Origin: JAPOUP01 sp026708635 | GTDB taxonomy: Bacteria; Pseudomonadota; Alphaproteobacteria; Rhodobacterales; Rhodobacteraceae | DNA: 64,000 bases | Assembly: GCA_965200115.1 (NCBI GenBank) | Contig: OZ241336.1 | Coordinates: 1,488,001-1,552,000 of the forward strand | Direction of reading: 5' to 3' | Part shown: positions 1-8,734 of the stretch, piece by piece | How the letters are laid out: each line of letters opens with the position of its first letter | How positions within the stretch are numbered: position 1 is the stretch's first letter | Translations under genes and position numbers: made by a program | Notes under the pieces: model-generated | Databases searched by the model: none | Seen by the model: the letters and a program-made list of their open reading frames with translations, nothing else | What the model was told of the DNA's origin: nothing

Positions 1-511
1 CGCCTCCGCCACGATCCGCGTTCAACTTTTTCGACTTGTGCTTGTTGGCCTCGCGGCCGCCGACATAGGTCTCGTCAACCTCCACCGGCCCGGACATTGG
101 ATCGTCATCGTCATCGCGCTTGAAGGTCTCGCGTATGCGCTGGAGCATGAACCAAGCCGTCTTTTGGGTCACCTTGATGTCGCGATGCAGCTTCATGCTG
201 GATACGTCTTTAAGCGAAGTCATGTGCAGGTAGATCGCCATGACCCACTTGCGGAACGGCAGGGGCGAGCCTTCCATGACGGTCCCCTTGCGCACGCTGA
301 AGTGCTTGCCGCATCCGTTGCACCAATAGGGCATCGGAGGCTTTCCCTTGCACTCAACGGTATGGACGGAACCGCAGTGCGGGCACACTCTGCCATCCTT
401 CCATACGATTGACTCAAACCATTTCCGCGCGGTTTCCTCATCGGGAAACATGTCTATGATCTCGATTATCGACAGTCCCTTGCGGAATGATTTTCCCGGT
501 GCGTTCGCCAT
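1..511 (-). CDS. IS1595-family transposase, N-terminal part (runs off the window)
   Basis: This is a transposase that would move its own insertion sequence by DDE-type chemistry. Reading the minus strand from the ATG at 511 gives an open frame to base 1 with no stop, so the C-terminal part lies outside the window. Residues 45 to 75 form a zinc ribbon with two CxxC-type pairs (CPHC and CNGC). Near residue 145 the motif VDETYVGG carries what should be the first catalytic aspartate, followed by a Lys-rich stretch. These are hallmarks of the IS1595 (ISXO2-like) family, normally about 300 residues. A consensus-like promoter lies just upstream. Whether the element is complete cannot be judged here. 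Confidence 0.88.
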   Translation of the reverse strand, partial: MANAPGKSFRKGLSIIEIIDMFPDEETARKWFESIVWKDGRVCPHCGSVHTVECKGKPPMPYWCNGCGKHFSVRKGTVMEGSPLPFRKWVMAIYLHMTSLKDVSSMKLHRDIKVTQKTAWFMLQRIRETFKRDDDDDPMSGPVEVDETYVGGREANKHKSKKLNADRGGG

Positions 512-540
512 CTCAATCCCCTTGCCGAATCAGTGATCCG

Positions 541-569
541 AATTTAGGGGCGATGGCAACTTTAGTCAA
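541..569 (-). promoter_or_regulatory. Candidate sigma-70 promoter of the transposase
   Basis: On the minus strand TTGACT (569-564) and TAAATT (546-541) are separated by exactly 17 bases and lie about 30 bases before the transposase ATG. This is a near-consensus -35/-10 pair. Seen by eye only. Confidence 0.55.
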
Positions 570-587
570 GTATATAATTCCCCTAAA
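543..587. repeat. 8-bp inverted repeat at the likely end of the insertion sequence
   Basis: TTTAGGGG (543-550) and CCCCTAAA (580-587) are perfect inverted copies 29 bases apart and enclose the promoter of the transposase. The outer arm may be part of the terminal inverted repeat of the element, which would place its end near 587. Alternatively the pair forms a stem in transcripts entering from outside. The other end of the element is not in the window, so the terminal repeat cannot be confirmed. Confidence 0.4.
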
Positions 588-1495
588 CAGAGAGCCTCCA
601 TGTCTTTCTCGGCGATCGAGGCTTTATTTTGCGAGACCGCATCGGGCATTTATACCGCTAGGCGGGGTGATCGGCATGTCCGGCAACACGTGGTTAGCAA
701 CCGGGTCCGTTTCCGACCCACATTCCCGTCTGTTTGGCCGCTGAGAACAACCCGATCACAAGCCAGTCATCTTGGAAACCGTAGGCCGGGAAATCCCGCT
801 CACCGCCGCAAACTCCTCCATGTTCCTGACTCTCGTCCGCGACACGACTTCGTCTTCGCAAAAAAAGCTTTTGGTACAGGCGCATCCTAGACCTCACCCC
901 CACAGGCACGATACCTAAGGTGCTTTACGCGCACAAACTTCCGCTGACGGTGGCTAGGAGTATTGGGGCGAAGGCCCCAGATCGTCTTTGGAGGCGAAGG
1001 CAAACCCCGGCACCGGAAGCGTTTGGCCGGCATCTGCGTCTGGACCGGACGACCGCGCAACGTCTCGCCCTTCGCCCCCTGTCCTCCGATGCGTCCGGGC
1101 GTTTTCAATCCCTTTCGAGCCCGCCGCCGTGCGGAAGTGGCGGGCATAGACGGAACGCTCCGGACCGCGGCCTGTTCCGGCAACATCCACCAAACAGGAT
1201 TCCAACCGCAATCCGGGGACCGGAACTGGGCAGGCATATCGATTGGGAAAGGGTGAGACACTACCTTGACGGTCTCCACAACGCGTTCGACGGTCCCGGG
1301 CGGAGGTTCCGGGTCTTCCCTCAGCTTGCGAAATCAACGGCTGCTTGCCACAGATTCGGTATACGGGACTGGAGAATGCCGGCCCGGTCAATGACAGGGA
1401 TCCACTCGGGATACGTCAAGACAGGACGCGGGGGTCAAAGCGGGGGTTCTGGAACAGGCCTCCAGAGCGTTTTTCATGCAATACCGCAAGGGGTA
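588..1495. other. Long gap without a supported gene
   Basis: About 900 bases between the insertion sequence and the regB stop. Open frames exist on both strands, but they show no recognisable motif, no convincing ribosome-binding site, and they overlap each other or the regB antisense strand. No hairpin or RNA gene was recognised. It may be decayed sequence next to the insertion element. Confidence 0.5.
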
Positions 1496-2881
1496 TCAGG
1501 CTTCGATGAGAAGGTTTTCCCCCAGACCTCCATTCGTCGCGTCCTTGCCTTGGGTGATCAAAACGCGCGGCCATGCGACGTCCACGATCGCGCCACTCCT
1601 GGTCCCCGGACCCTTTCTGACAGTAGTCGGCGCCTGTCCGTTGGCGAAGCCCAACTCGGCGCCCGATCGTTCCAGAAGTGTTTTCGCGATGAACAGTCCA
1701 AGCCCCATACCCTCGTATTCCGTCCGTTTTTCGCGCCCCCCCGCGGCCCCACGCCGATTGACGAAAGGCTGACCTATACGGCTGAGGACATCGGGCGGAT
1801 ACCCCGGGCCATCATCGACGATCCTGATTTCTATGCGCTCTTCCGTCCACATGGCATTGATCCAAACGGTGGTATCGGCAAAATCCACGGCGTTTTGGAC
1901 CAGGTTGCGCAACCCGTGAATGACTTCCGGCCGGCGGGCCATGCTGGGCTGGGGGAATTCATCGGAAAGGTCGATTTTCACGTCGGGGCCTCGATCGAAA
2001 TGAGGTTCCGCCGCCTCCCGGATCAATGCACCGAGCGGCACGTGCGAGATATAGGGATCCCGTTTTCCGGCACGTCCCATCGACTGCAGAATGTCACGAC
2101 AGCGGTCGGCCTGCTCCCGGATGAGCTCGGCGTCGCCGCGAAGCTCGGGGCGCCCGTTAAGCTCCTCCGCCAGCTCCGAACTCAGTAACTTGATAGTGGC
2201 GAGCGGCGTGCCGAGTTCGTGCGCCGCCGCGGCAACCACTCCGCCGAGATCGGTCAGCTTCTGCTCGCGCGCGAGCGCCATCTGCGTTGCCAGAAGCGCT
2301 TGGTTCATCGCCTGTATCTCGGAAGAAACCCGCCGGTCATAGATCGCCACGAAGACGATGCCGATGCATATCGCTGCCCAGTTTCCGAACAGAAAAAGGT
2401 CCGGCATGAGAAGAATCTCACCGGACACCATAAGCAGTGGAAAATGAAAGAACACAAGCAAAGTCACGGCGAGGACCGCGACAGCGCTTATCACGACCGT
2501 GGAACGCTGCTGGAGCGCGGTGGCCGAGATCGTCACGGGCGCGAGAACCAGCAGCGCGAACGGATTGTGAAGCCCGCCGGTCAGAAACAGCAGCGCGGAA
2601 AGCTGTCCGATGTCAAACAGAAGCATCAAAAATATTTCGCGCTCCGACAGCCTCTTGTTTCCGGGATAGACGGCGGTCGAAACTAGGTTGGCGATAAGGG
2701 CGAGACAGATAACGGCATAGCAAAGTCCCAGGTTGAGACTAAGGTTGTAGAACTCCCGCGCGATGGTGAGCGCCGTCACCTGACCAATGATCGCGATCCA
2801 GCGCAGAACGACCAGCGTCCGAAGTGACACCCAGTTGCCTCTGGCTTTCTCCGCGAGAAGGCCGGGATGCTGAGTCTCCAT
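1496..2881 (-). CDS. regB: Redox-sensing sensor histidine kinase RegB (PrrB/ActS)
   Basis: Membrane sensor kinase that phosphorylates RegA and, in relatives, controls photosynthesis, respiration, carbon and nitrogen fixation according to redox state. The METQHPG start at 2881 gives 461 residues, close to the usual length. The N-terminal half has about six membrane segments. A GGLHNPF motif near residue 102 matches the quinone-binding signature. The H-box HELGTP has its histidine at about 221. The conserved redox cysteine appears in DRCRDIL at about 261 (Cys265 in Rhodobacter capsulatus). The C-terminus has an ATPase domain with N box, DDGPGYP and a GLGLFIAK G2 box. It is divergent from senC across about 100 bases, the classic arrangement. 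A start further upstream at 2986 is possible but would overlap senC. Confidence 0.95.
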   Translation of the reverse strand: METQHPGLLAEKARGNWVSLRTLVVLRWIAIIGQVTALTIAREFYNLSLNLGLCYAVICLALIANLVSTAVYPGNKRLSEREIFLMLLFDIGQLSALLFLTGGLHNPFALLVLAPVTISATALQQRSTVVISAVAVLAVTLLVFFHFPLLMVSGEILLMPDLFLFGNWAAICIGIVFVAIYDRRVSSEIQAMNQALLATQMALAREQKLTDLGGVVAAAAHELGTPLATIKLLSSELAEELNGRPELRGDAELIREQADRCRDILQSMGRAGKRDPYISHVPLGALIREAAEPHFDRGPDVKIDLSDEFPQPSMARRPEVIHGLRNLVQNAVDFADTTVWINAMWTEERIEIRIVDDGPGYPPDVLSRIGQPFVNRRGAAGGREKRTEYEGMGLGLFIAKTLLERSGAELGFANGQAPTTVRKGPGTRSGAIVDVAWPRVLITQGKDATNGGLGENLLIEA

Positions 2882-2984
2882 ACACACACCCAATTCTTGT
2901 GTTGCGTCATCCGGTTCCTTGTAATCCGCGCATTCGGTGTGGATCAATGCGCGGTGGACCCGCCTTGGACCCAGGGATTCGCAC

Positions 2985-3614
2985 ATGACCCGCCTTTATG
3001 CCAGCGTCGCCGCCATCGGCATCGCCGCACTCCTGATCGCCACTTTCTGGCAGACGGTCGGGACCAGGGGCAACGACGCGTTTGCGGAATGCCGCGGATC
3101 GGCCGTCGCGGGTGGCACCGGCTCCATTGGCGGTCCTTTCACCCTTGTCAACGGCGAGGGCGAGACGATGACGGATACGGAAGTGTTCACGAGACCGTCA
3201 CTCGTATATTTCGGTTACACGTTCTGTCCCGATGTCTGTCCCCTTGACACGGCGCGCAATGCGGAGGCCCTGGACATTCTGTCCGCGTCCGGCCACGACG
3301 CCCAGGGCGTCTTCATCTCCATCGATCCCGAGCGCGACACACCGGAGGTGGTTGGGGAATGGGCGGGATACATGCATGAGGCGATGATCGGCCTTACCGG
3401 ATCGCCCGAGCAGGTGGCCGCGGCCTCAAGGGCATACAGGACCTATTACAGAAAGCATGAGACCGATGACGAATTCTACCTCGTTGATCATTCCACGTTC
3501 ACCTACCTTGTCTTTCCGGATCTGGGTTTCGTCGAGTTTTTCAGACGCGACGCCACGGCCGATGAAGTCGCCCGACGCGCCGCCTGCTTCATCGAGGTGC
3601 AGGGGCCAGTTTGA
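2985..3614 (+). CDS. senC: SCO1/SenC/PrrC copper-binding protein
   Basis: Membrane-anchored, periplasm-facing thioredoxin-fold protein that delivers copper to cytochrome c oxidase and in Rhodobacter modulates RegB signalling. The MTRLYASV start at 2985 gives 209 residues beginning with one membrane helix. The copper-binding FCPDVCP motif (Cys about 81 and 85) and a distal histidine in DHSTFTYL (about 169) are all present, so it should be functional. It lies between divergent regB and co-directional regA, with 63 bases to regA. An in-frame ATG at 2937 would add 16 residues unlike a signal anchor and is not preferred. Confidence 0.93.
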   Translation: MTRLYASVAAIGIAALLIATFWQTVGTRGNDAFAECRGSAVAGGTGSIGGPFTLVNGEGETMTDTEVFTRPSLVYFGYTFCPDVCPLDTARNAEALDILSASGHDAQGVFISIDPERDTPEVVGEWAGYMHEAMIGLTGSPEQVAAASRAYRTYYRKHETDDEFYLVDHSTFTYLVFPDLGFVEFFRRDATADEVARRAACFIEVQGPV

Positions 3615-3677
3615 CCTCAGGCGGCCGGTGATTTAATTTGGGGCGTACAGACCGGGACCGCGCGGAGAAGGATCGGC

Positions 3678-4232
3678 ATGGCGGAGCGCGAATTACAGGA
3701 TCTTGGCGTTGACAGGACATTGCTGCTTGTCGACGACGATGAGGCGTTCCTCCGTAGTCTGTCACGTGCGATGGAAAAACGCGGTTTCCAGCCGGAGTCG
3801 GCGCGGTCCGTCGCTGCGGGAAAGGCCATCGCCGATGCGCGACCCCCCGCCTACGCGGTTGTCGACCTGCGGCTTGAGGATGGAAACGGATTGGACGTCG
3901 TTGAGGTGCTGCGCCAGCGGCGTCCGGAATGCCGGGTTGTGGTCCTGACCGGTTACGGAGCGATCGCGACGGCGGTGGCGGCGGTGAAAATCGGCGCGAC
4001 GGACTATCTGTCAAAGCCCGCCGATGCCAACGCCGTCATGGAAGCGCTTCTGGCCAAACCCGGGGAATTGCCCCCACCTCCGAAAAATCCAATGAGCGCG
4101 GACCGAGTCCGCTGGGAACATATCCAGCGGATCTACGAGATGTGTGACCGGAATGTCAGCGAGACCGCGCGGCGTCTCAGCATGCATCGCAGGACGCTAC
4201 AGCGCATTCTCGCCAAACGCTCCCCGAGATAG
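3678..4232 (+). CDS. regA: Response regulator RegA (PrrA/ActR)
   Basis: DNA-binding partner of RegB. Its 184 residues match the exact family length. The receiver domain (about 1 to 125) has the acidic pocket LLVDDDEAF, the phosphoacceptor aspartate at about 63 in VVDLRLEDG, the threonine in LTGYG and the lysine in LSKPAD. A proline linker (PPPP, about 135) separates it from a Fis-type helix-turn-helix at the C-terminus (NVSETARRLSMHRRTLQR), as in all RegA proteins. Downstream there is no hvrA, which follows regA in Rhodobacter; the next 320 bases are empty. Confidence 0.96.
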   Translation: MAERELQDLGVDRTLLLVDDDEAFLRSLSRAMEKRGFQPESARSVAAGKAIADARPPAYAVVDLRLEDGNGLDVVEVLRQRRPECRVVVLTGYGAIATAVAAVKIGATDYLSKPADANAVMEALLAKPGELPPPPKNPMSADRVRWEHIQRIYEMCDRNVSETARRLSMHRRTLQRILAKRSPR

Positions 4233-4554
4233 GGATGGGACTGATCGCCTCCGGCTGGCGAGAGGGGCTGGACCCGTATGGCGTCTGGTAAGTGCGCAAC
4301 CCCAACGTTACGTTGGCGGCGCGGGAACACCGGAACCCGGGGGTACTGGACCGTCTCCTCCGAATGCGGTGAACCGGCTACCTTCCTCACACCGCTGGTT
4401 GCTACGGGCCCGGACCGGCAATCGAAAGATCCCCGGAACCCGCAAACCCGCCCGTCAGCGGATTTTCGCATGTCGCCCGTCGGTATTGCCGCGGCCGTTC
4501 GATGATTTCATGACGCAACGGTCCCGCCGGGCAACCTTGCGCTGAGGTCACGCG
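4233..4554. other. Gap without a supported gene, after regA
   Basis: About 320 bases between regA and the convergent HD-domain gene. In Rhodobacter this place holds hvrA; no reading frame here resembles HvrA. No clear terminator hairpin was found. Confidence 0.5.
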
Positions 4555-5157
4555 TTAGGTCCCGGCCAGAAGTTTGGCATGGCGGTTAAGGAAAGCCGCG
4601 CGGGTTATATCAGGCTCGCGCAAACGCAGTTCCAACCCATCGATCTCGCGGGTCTTTGGGGGGCCGAAGAGTCTATTGGCCTCGGATAGGCTAAATCCCG
4701 CTATCCTCGTCGCCTCCAGCCAGGCCGAAATCCTGTCGGCGCGCTTGATCTTTTGACCGATCGATCTCGGCAGTTCCGCGGGCAGTCCGAAGCGTAGGTG
4801 TATCGCCGCCCGCAACCGTGCGTCGAGGTCAGCGTAACCGGGGCCTATGGCCGCCTTCACCGGACTGATCATATCACCGATCACGTATTCCGGCGCGTCG
4901 TGTAGCAATGCCGCCAGCCGCCACTTGACCGGCATAACCGGCTGGAGCCTGGCAAAAATCTCCTCAACCAAGAGCGAATGCTCCGCCACCGTGTAAGGAT
5001 AGCTTCCATGGGTCTGGCCGTTCCAACGGGCGACAAACGCCAATCCGTGGGCTATGTCCTCGATCTCGATGTCCACCGGCGTGGGATCAAGTAGATCGAG
5101 CCTTCTACCCGAAAGCATACGCTGCCAGGCGCGGGCTGGGGTTGACATCGACGACAT
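4555..5157 (-). CDS. HD-domain hydrolase (YfbR-like)
   Basis: Metal-dependent phosphohydrolase-type protein of 200 residues. The HD pattern is visible: a histidine in VAEHSLLVEE (about 60), the HD pair in LLHDAPEYV (about 85) and a distal aspartate in KRADRISAW. HDAPEYVIGD resembles YfbR-type 5'-deoxynucleotidases, so nucleotide turnover is a fair inference, but the substrate cannot be read from the sequence. The gene converges on regA and is divergent from ahcY. The start at 5157 is supported by the MSTPARAWQRM-type opening; a second methionine three residues later is equally possible. Confidence 0.8.
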   Translation of the reverse strand: MSSMSTPARAWQRMLSGRRLDLLDPTPVDIEIEDIAHGLAFVARWNGQTHGSYPYTVAEHSLLVEEIFARLQPVMPVKWRLAALLHDAPEYVIGDMISPVKAAIGPGYADLDARLRAAIHLRFGLPAELPRSIGQKIKRADRISAWLEATRIAGFSLSEANRLFGPPKTREIDGLELRLREPDITRAAFLNRHAKLLAGT

Positions 5158-5342
5158 GGGCGACTTTCTCCATTCCGTCCGGCGTGACGCCGGGATCCGG
5201 CATCATCTGAAAATAGCCTGTAGTACCCGGACACCACATACCGCATACCGTGGGACGTCGGCTGCCGTTTCCGGCGGTTGTCCCGTTCCGCGGGCGATGC
5301 TAGACGCGGCGGACAATAATGAAAGGGTAAAGGTTCGGCCAG

Positions 5343-6737
5343 ATGCTACAGGACTACATCGTTAAGGACATCGGCCTGGCCGAGTTCGGCGGCAAGGAAA
5401 TCGCGGTCGCCGAGACGGAGATGCCCGGCCTTCTGGCGATCCGCGAGGAATATGGCGAGGAGAAGCCACTGGCCGGCGCCCGCATCGCCGGGTCGCTGCA
5501 TATGACCGTTCAGACCGCCGTTCTGATCGAAAGCCTGGTTCATCTCGGCGCATCGGTGCGCTGGGCGTCCTGCAACATCTTTTCCACCCAGGATCATGCC
5601 GCCGCCGCGGTCGCGAAAGCCAGCACGCCGGTGTTCGCGTTCAAGGGGGAGTCGCTGGAGGAATATTGGGACTACGCCGACCGCATCTTTCATTTCAGCG
5701 AAGGCGGCGCCAACATGATTCTCGACGATGGCGGCGATGCGACGCTTTACGTGCTGCTCGGCGCGCGCGTTGAGGAGGGCGAGGATGATCTGATCGCCGC
5801 ACCCGGATCGGAGGAGGAGGAGGCGCTGTTCTCGCAGATCAGGAAGCGCCTCAGGGAAAGCCCCGGCTGGTTTGTCAAACAACGCCACATGATCAAGGGA
5901 GTGACCGAGGAGACGACCACCGGCGTGAACCGCCTGTACCGGATGATGGAGAAGGGTCACCTGCCGTTCCCCGCGATCAACGTCAATGACAGCGTCACCA
6001 AGTCCAAGTTTGACAACAAATACGGCTGTCGCGAAAGCCTTGTCGATGGAATCCGCCGGGCCACCGATACGATGATCTCCGGAAAGGTTGCGGTTGTCTG
6101 CGGCTACGGCGACGTGGGAAAGGGATCGGCCGCCTCCCTGCAGGGCGCCGGCGCCCGGGTGAAAGTTACCGAAATCGACCCGATCTGCGCACTTCAGGCA
6201 GCGATGGACGGGTTTGAGGTAGTCACCCTTGAGGAAGCGGCGCCGACCGCGGACATCATCATTTCCGCAACCGGAAACCGCGATGTGGTCCGCATTGAGC
6301 ACATCCGGGAAATGAAGGACATGGCGATCGTCGGAAACATCGGGCATTTCGACAACGAAATCCAGGTGGCGGCGCTCCGCAACCATAGGTGGACCAACAT
6401 CAAGGACCAGGTCGACCTGATTGATATGCCCTCGGGAAAACGCGTGATCCTGCTAAGTGAGGGAAGGCTCCTGAACCTGGGTAACGCAACCGGTCATCCC
6501 TCATTCGTAATGTCGGCCAGCTTTACAAACCAGGTCCTGGCGCAGATCGAGCTATGGACGAAGGGTGAGACCTACGAAAACAGGGTATACATCCTTCCCA
6601 AGCATCTGGACGAAAAGGTCGCCCGACTTCATCTGAAACGGATCGGCGCGAAATTGACGGAACTCGACGAGGATCAGGCCAACTATATCGGGGTCCCGTC
6701 GAACGGGCCTTTCAAGCCGGATCACTACAGGTACTGA
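5343..6737 (+). CDS. ahcY: Adenosylhomocysteinase
   Basis: Cytosolic NAD-dependent enzyme that hydrolyses S-adenosylhomocysteine to homocysteine and adenosine, keeping methylation reactions running. 464 residues is normal for the proteobacterial form with its roughly 40-residue insertion (here about 150 to 190). Visible signatures are SVRWASCNIFSTQDHAAAA, the lysine-containing NVNDSVTKSKFDN, the NAD-binding GYGDVGKGSA and GNATGHPSFVMS near the end; the C-terminus HYRY is typical. The 185-base leader shows no convincing SAH riboswitch. ahcY close to regBA is a Rhodobacter-like neighbourhood. Confidence 0.98.
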   Translation: MLQDYIVKDIGLAEFGGKEIAVAETEMPGLLAIREEYGEEKPLAGARIAGSLHMTVQTAVLIESLVHLGASVRWASCNIFSTQDHAAAAVAKASTPVFAFKGESLEEYWDYADRIFHFSEGGANMILDDGGDATLYVLLGARVEEGEDDLIAAPGSEEEEALFSQIRKRLRESPGWFVKQRHMIKGVTEETTTGVNRLYRMMEKGHLPFPAINVNDSVTKSKFDNKYGCRESLVDGIRRATDTMISGKVAVVCGYGDVGKGSAASLQGAGARVKVTEIDPICALQAAMDGFEVVTLEEAAPTADIIISATGNRDVVRIEHIREMKDMAIVGNIGHFDNEIQVAALRNHRWTNIKDQVDLIDMPSGKRVILLSEGRLLNLGNATGHPSFVMSASFTNQVLAQIELWTKGETYENRVYILPKHLDEKVARLHLKRIGAKLTELDEDQANYIGVPSNGPFKPDHYRY

Positions 6738-7046
6738 ACCCGGGCGCCACAGGTCATGTTTCGGGGTTCCGGGTGGTCCCGCCTCCGGCGGCCGGTCGGG
6801 GCGACGGAGTTTCCCGCGCCGTAGCGCGGAGCCCGCGTCAAGGCGCCCGAATCGTCCGCGCTCCGGCCACCGATCCGGAGTTCCTCGTCCCGACGTTGGG
6901 CCCGTTCACCGCGATCCCGGGCAACTCTCCGAAGATCGGCGTCGATCGCTCCGAACCCTCAACCGTTTGCCCGGTTCGAGTGGAGCGGGAGCCGTCTATG
7001 CGCCGTGGCGGTCGATGGACGCTCAAGTCCGGTCTTTCGGCCGGAT
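6738..7046. other. Gap without a supported gene
   Basis: About 310 G+C-rich bases between ahcY and the hydrolase. No gene, RNA or clear terminator was recognised. Confidence 0.5.
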
Positions 7047-7955
7047 ATGGCGCAGGCTATTCCAGATGATATGTTTGACGGCTTCCATACCGACCTGATC
7101 GAAGTGGGCGACGTGCGGATATTCGTGCGGTCCGGTGGCGACGGACCGCCACTCCTGTTGCTCCACGGCTATCCACAGACCAGCGCGATGTGGCACAGAA
7201 TCGCTCCTGGGCTGTCCCGGGAATTCACCGTGATCGCTCCCGATCTGCGAGGCTACGGCGCCTCTTCAAAGCCGCCATCCGAGCCCGATCACTCGCCTTA
7301 CTCGAAACGGACGATGGCCGGGGACATGCGCCGTTTGATGATCCATCTGGGACATCGTAGATTCTGCGTGCTTGCGCACGACCGGGGTGCCCGGGTCGCG
7401 CATCGGTTGGCGCTGGATTCACCTGAAACCGTCTCGGGAATGGCGTTACTGGACATCGCGCCAACCCGCGAAATGTACGCCCAAACCACTGCCTCCTTCG
7501 CCAGAACCTATTGGCACTGGTTCTTCCTGATCCAACCGGCACCACTGCCGGAAAGAATGATCGGAGCCGACCCGCGCGGGTACTGGCTGCGGCATTGTGG
7601 AGCCGGTTCAGCCGGTCTGAGGCCGTTCGCGCCCGACGCGATGGAGGAATACCTGAGAGCTTTCGAGAATCCCGCCGCCATTCACGCAAGCTGCGAGGAC
7701 TATCGGGCGGCCGCCAGCATCGATATCGCGCATGACGAAGCCGACCAGGGAGCGAAGCTGTCCTGTCCGTTACTCGCGCTCTGGGGCATGCATGGTGCGA
7801 TTGGGGCGAATTTCGACTGTATGGAGCTTTGGCGCAGACGGGCTTACGACGTCCGGGGCGAGGCGCTTGAGGGTGGACACTATCTTGCTGAAGAGATCCC
7901 TGAAACGGTGCTCGCGAAATCACTTTCCTTCCTGCGTACCAACGCGGCCGCTTGA
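7047..7955 (+). CDS. Alpha/beta hydrolase of the haloacetate (fluoroacetate) dehalogenase type
   Basis: Predicted hydrolase of about 302 residues. The oxyanion region is LLLHGYPQTSAMWH. The nucleophile region is AHDRGARVAHR, where the aspartate would attack the substrate and the two arginines match those that bind the substrate carboxylate in fluoroacetate dehalogenases. YWHWFFLIQPAPLPERMI matches the halide-pocket region with adjacent His and Trp, and the catalytic histidine lies in GGHYLAEE. The full set is present, so a 2-haloacid substrate is plausible, although many members act on other esters or are uncharacterised. The start is uncertain: ATG at 7047 or 7071; the one at 7005 adds residues unlike the family. 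It is not in an operon. Confidence 0.8.
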   Translation: MAQAIPDDMFDGFHTDLIEVGDVRIFVRSGGDGPPLLLLHGYPQTSAMWHRIAPGLSREFTVIAPDLRGYGASSKPPSEPDHSPYSKRTMAGDMRRLMIHLGHRRFCVLAHDRGARVAHRLALDSPETVSGMALLDIAPTREMYAQTTASFARTYWHWFFLIQPAPLPERMIGADPRGYWLRHCGAGSAGLRPFAPDAMEEYLRAFENPAAIHASCEDYRAAASIDIAHDEADQGAKLSCPLLALWGMHGAIGANFDCMELWRRRAYDVRGEALEGGHYLAEEIPETVLAKSLSFLRTNAAA

Positions 7956-8237
7956 TACGCGGGTCCCGGGATCCACATTTTGCGCCGCACGGGTGAATCA
8001 ATTCCGGAGGGCGGGCGGCGAACCTCCTTAACGCACGATGCCATGGAAGCGGAGTCCCGACATGACGATCTGGCGCGACAATCGGGGACCTGGAGCTGAA
8101 CGCGCCCCATTGAAAGGTGATCCCGTAGTCTCGTGAGGACTAACCGCTTCGCGCAAGGCAACGGGAGTTGGAAAGATACCGGGCAACATCGGGTTTACCG
8201 ATCTCACTTCCCGGCCAATCCGGAAACTGTCCCGCGA

Positions 8238-8657
8238 TCAGGGATCAACGCCGGCCAGTTCACATACCACTTCCCATTCATCATCGGTTACGGGCTGAAC
8301 GGACAGGCGACTGTTGTTCACCAGGACCATCCCGGAAAGGCGCGGGTCGTCCCTGCACATCCGCAGGGTCACGACAGTCCTGACCGGACCGACGGCCTTG
8401 ATGTCAACGCAGTCCCATCGCTCATCTTCGGTGGTGCTGTCCTGGTGGCTCTCGGCAATGACCTCGACAATCCCGACCACGGCCTTCTCGGACTGTGAAT
8501 GGTAGAAAAAACCCCGGTCGCCGACCTTCATCGACCGCATGTGGTTACGGGCCTGGTAGTTTCTGATGCCGTCCCATTCCTCACCCGATTCCCCCTTGGC
8601 CATTTGGTCATCCCAACTCCAGGTTGACGGTTCGGACTTGAAGAGCCAGTAAGCCAT
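8238..8657 (-). CDS. EVE-domain protein
   Basis: Small cytosolic protein of 139 residues with the EVE (PUA-like) fold, a family thought to bind modified bases in DNA or RNA. The opening MAYWLFKSEPSTWSWDD is the standard family N-terminus and fixes the start at 8657. WDGIRNYQARNHMR and the VGDRGFFYHSQ strand form the base-binding pocket, and SVQPVTDDEW is the typical C-terminal part. It lies downstream of gpsA on the same strand with a 77-base gap, an arrangement common in Rhodobacterales. The actual ligand is unknown. Confidence 0.9.
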   Translation of the reverse strand: MAYWLFKSEPSTWSWDDQMAKGESGEEWDGIRNYQARNHMRSMKVGDRGFFYHSQSEKAVVGIVEVIAESHQDSTTEDERWDCVDIKAVGPVRTVVTLRMCRDDPRLSGMVLVNNSRLSVQPVTDDEWEVVCELAGVDP

Positions 8658-8734
8658 GCGCACCCCTTTCATCTCTCGCTTTCAGGCCCGGCGACGGAAA
8701 TTTTCCGGTTGTGACACCGGGCGCGGATGCCTGG

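Noticed and set aside
920..2188. Plus-strand open frame of 422 codons
   Set aside because: It lies largely antisense to regB, has no family signature, and long antisense frames are expected at this G+C.
5158..5342. SAH or SAM riboswitch upstream of ahcY
   Set aside because: The conserved core bases of these riboswitches were not found in the leader.
5346..6386. Minus-strand open frame of 346 codons
   Set aside because: Exact antisense of ahcY with no recognisable motif.
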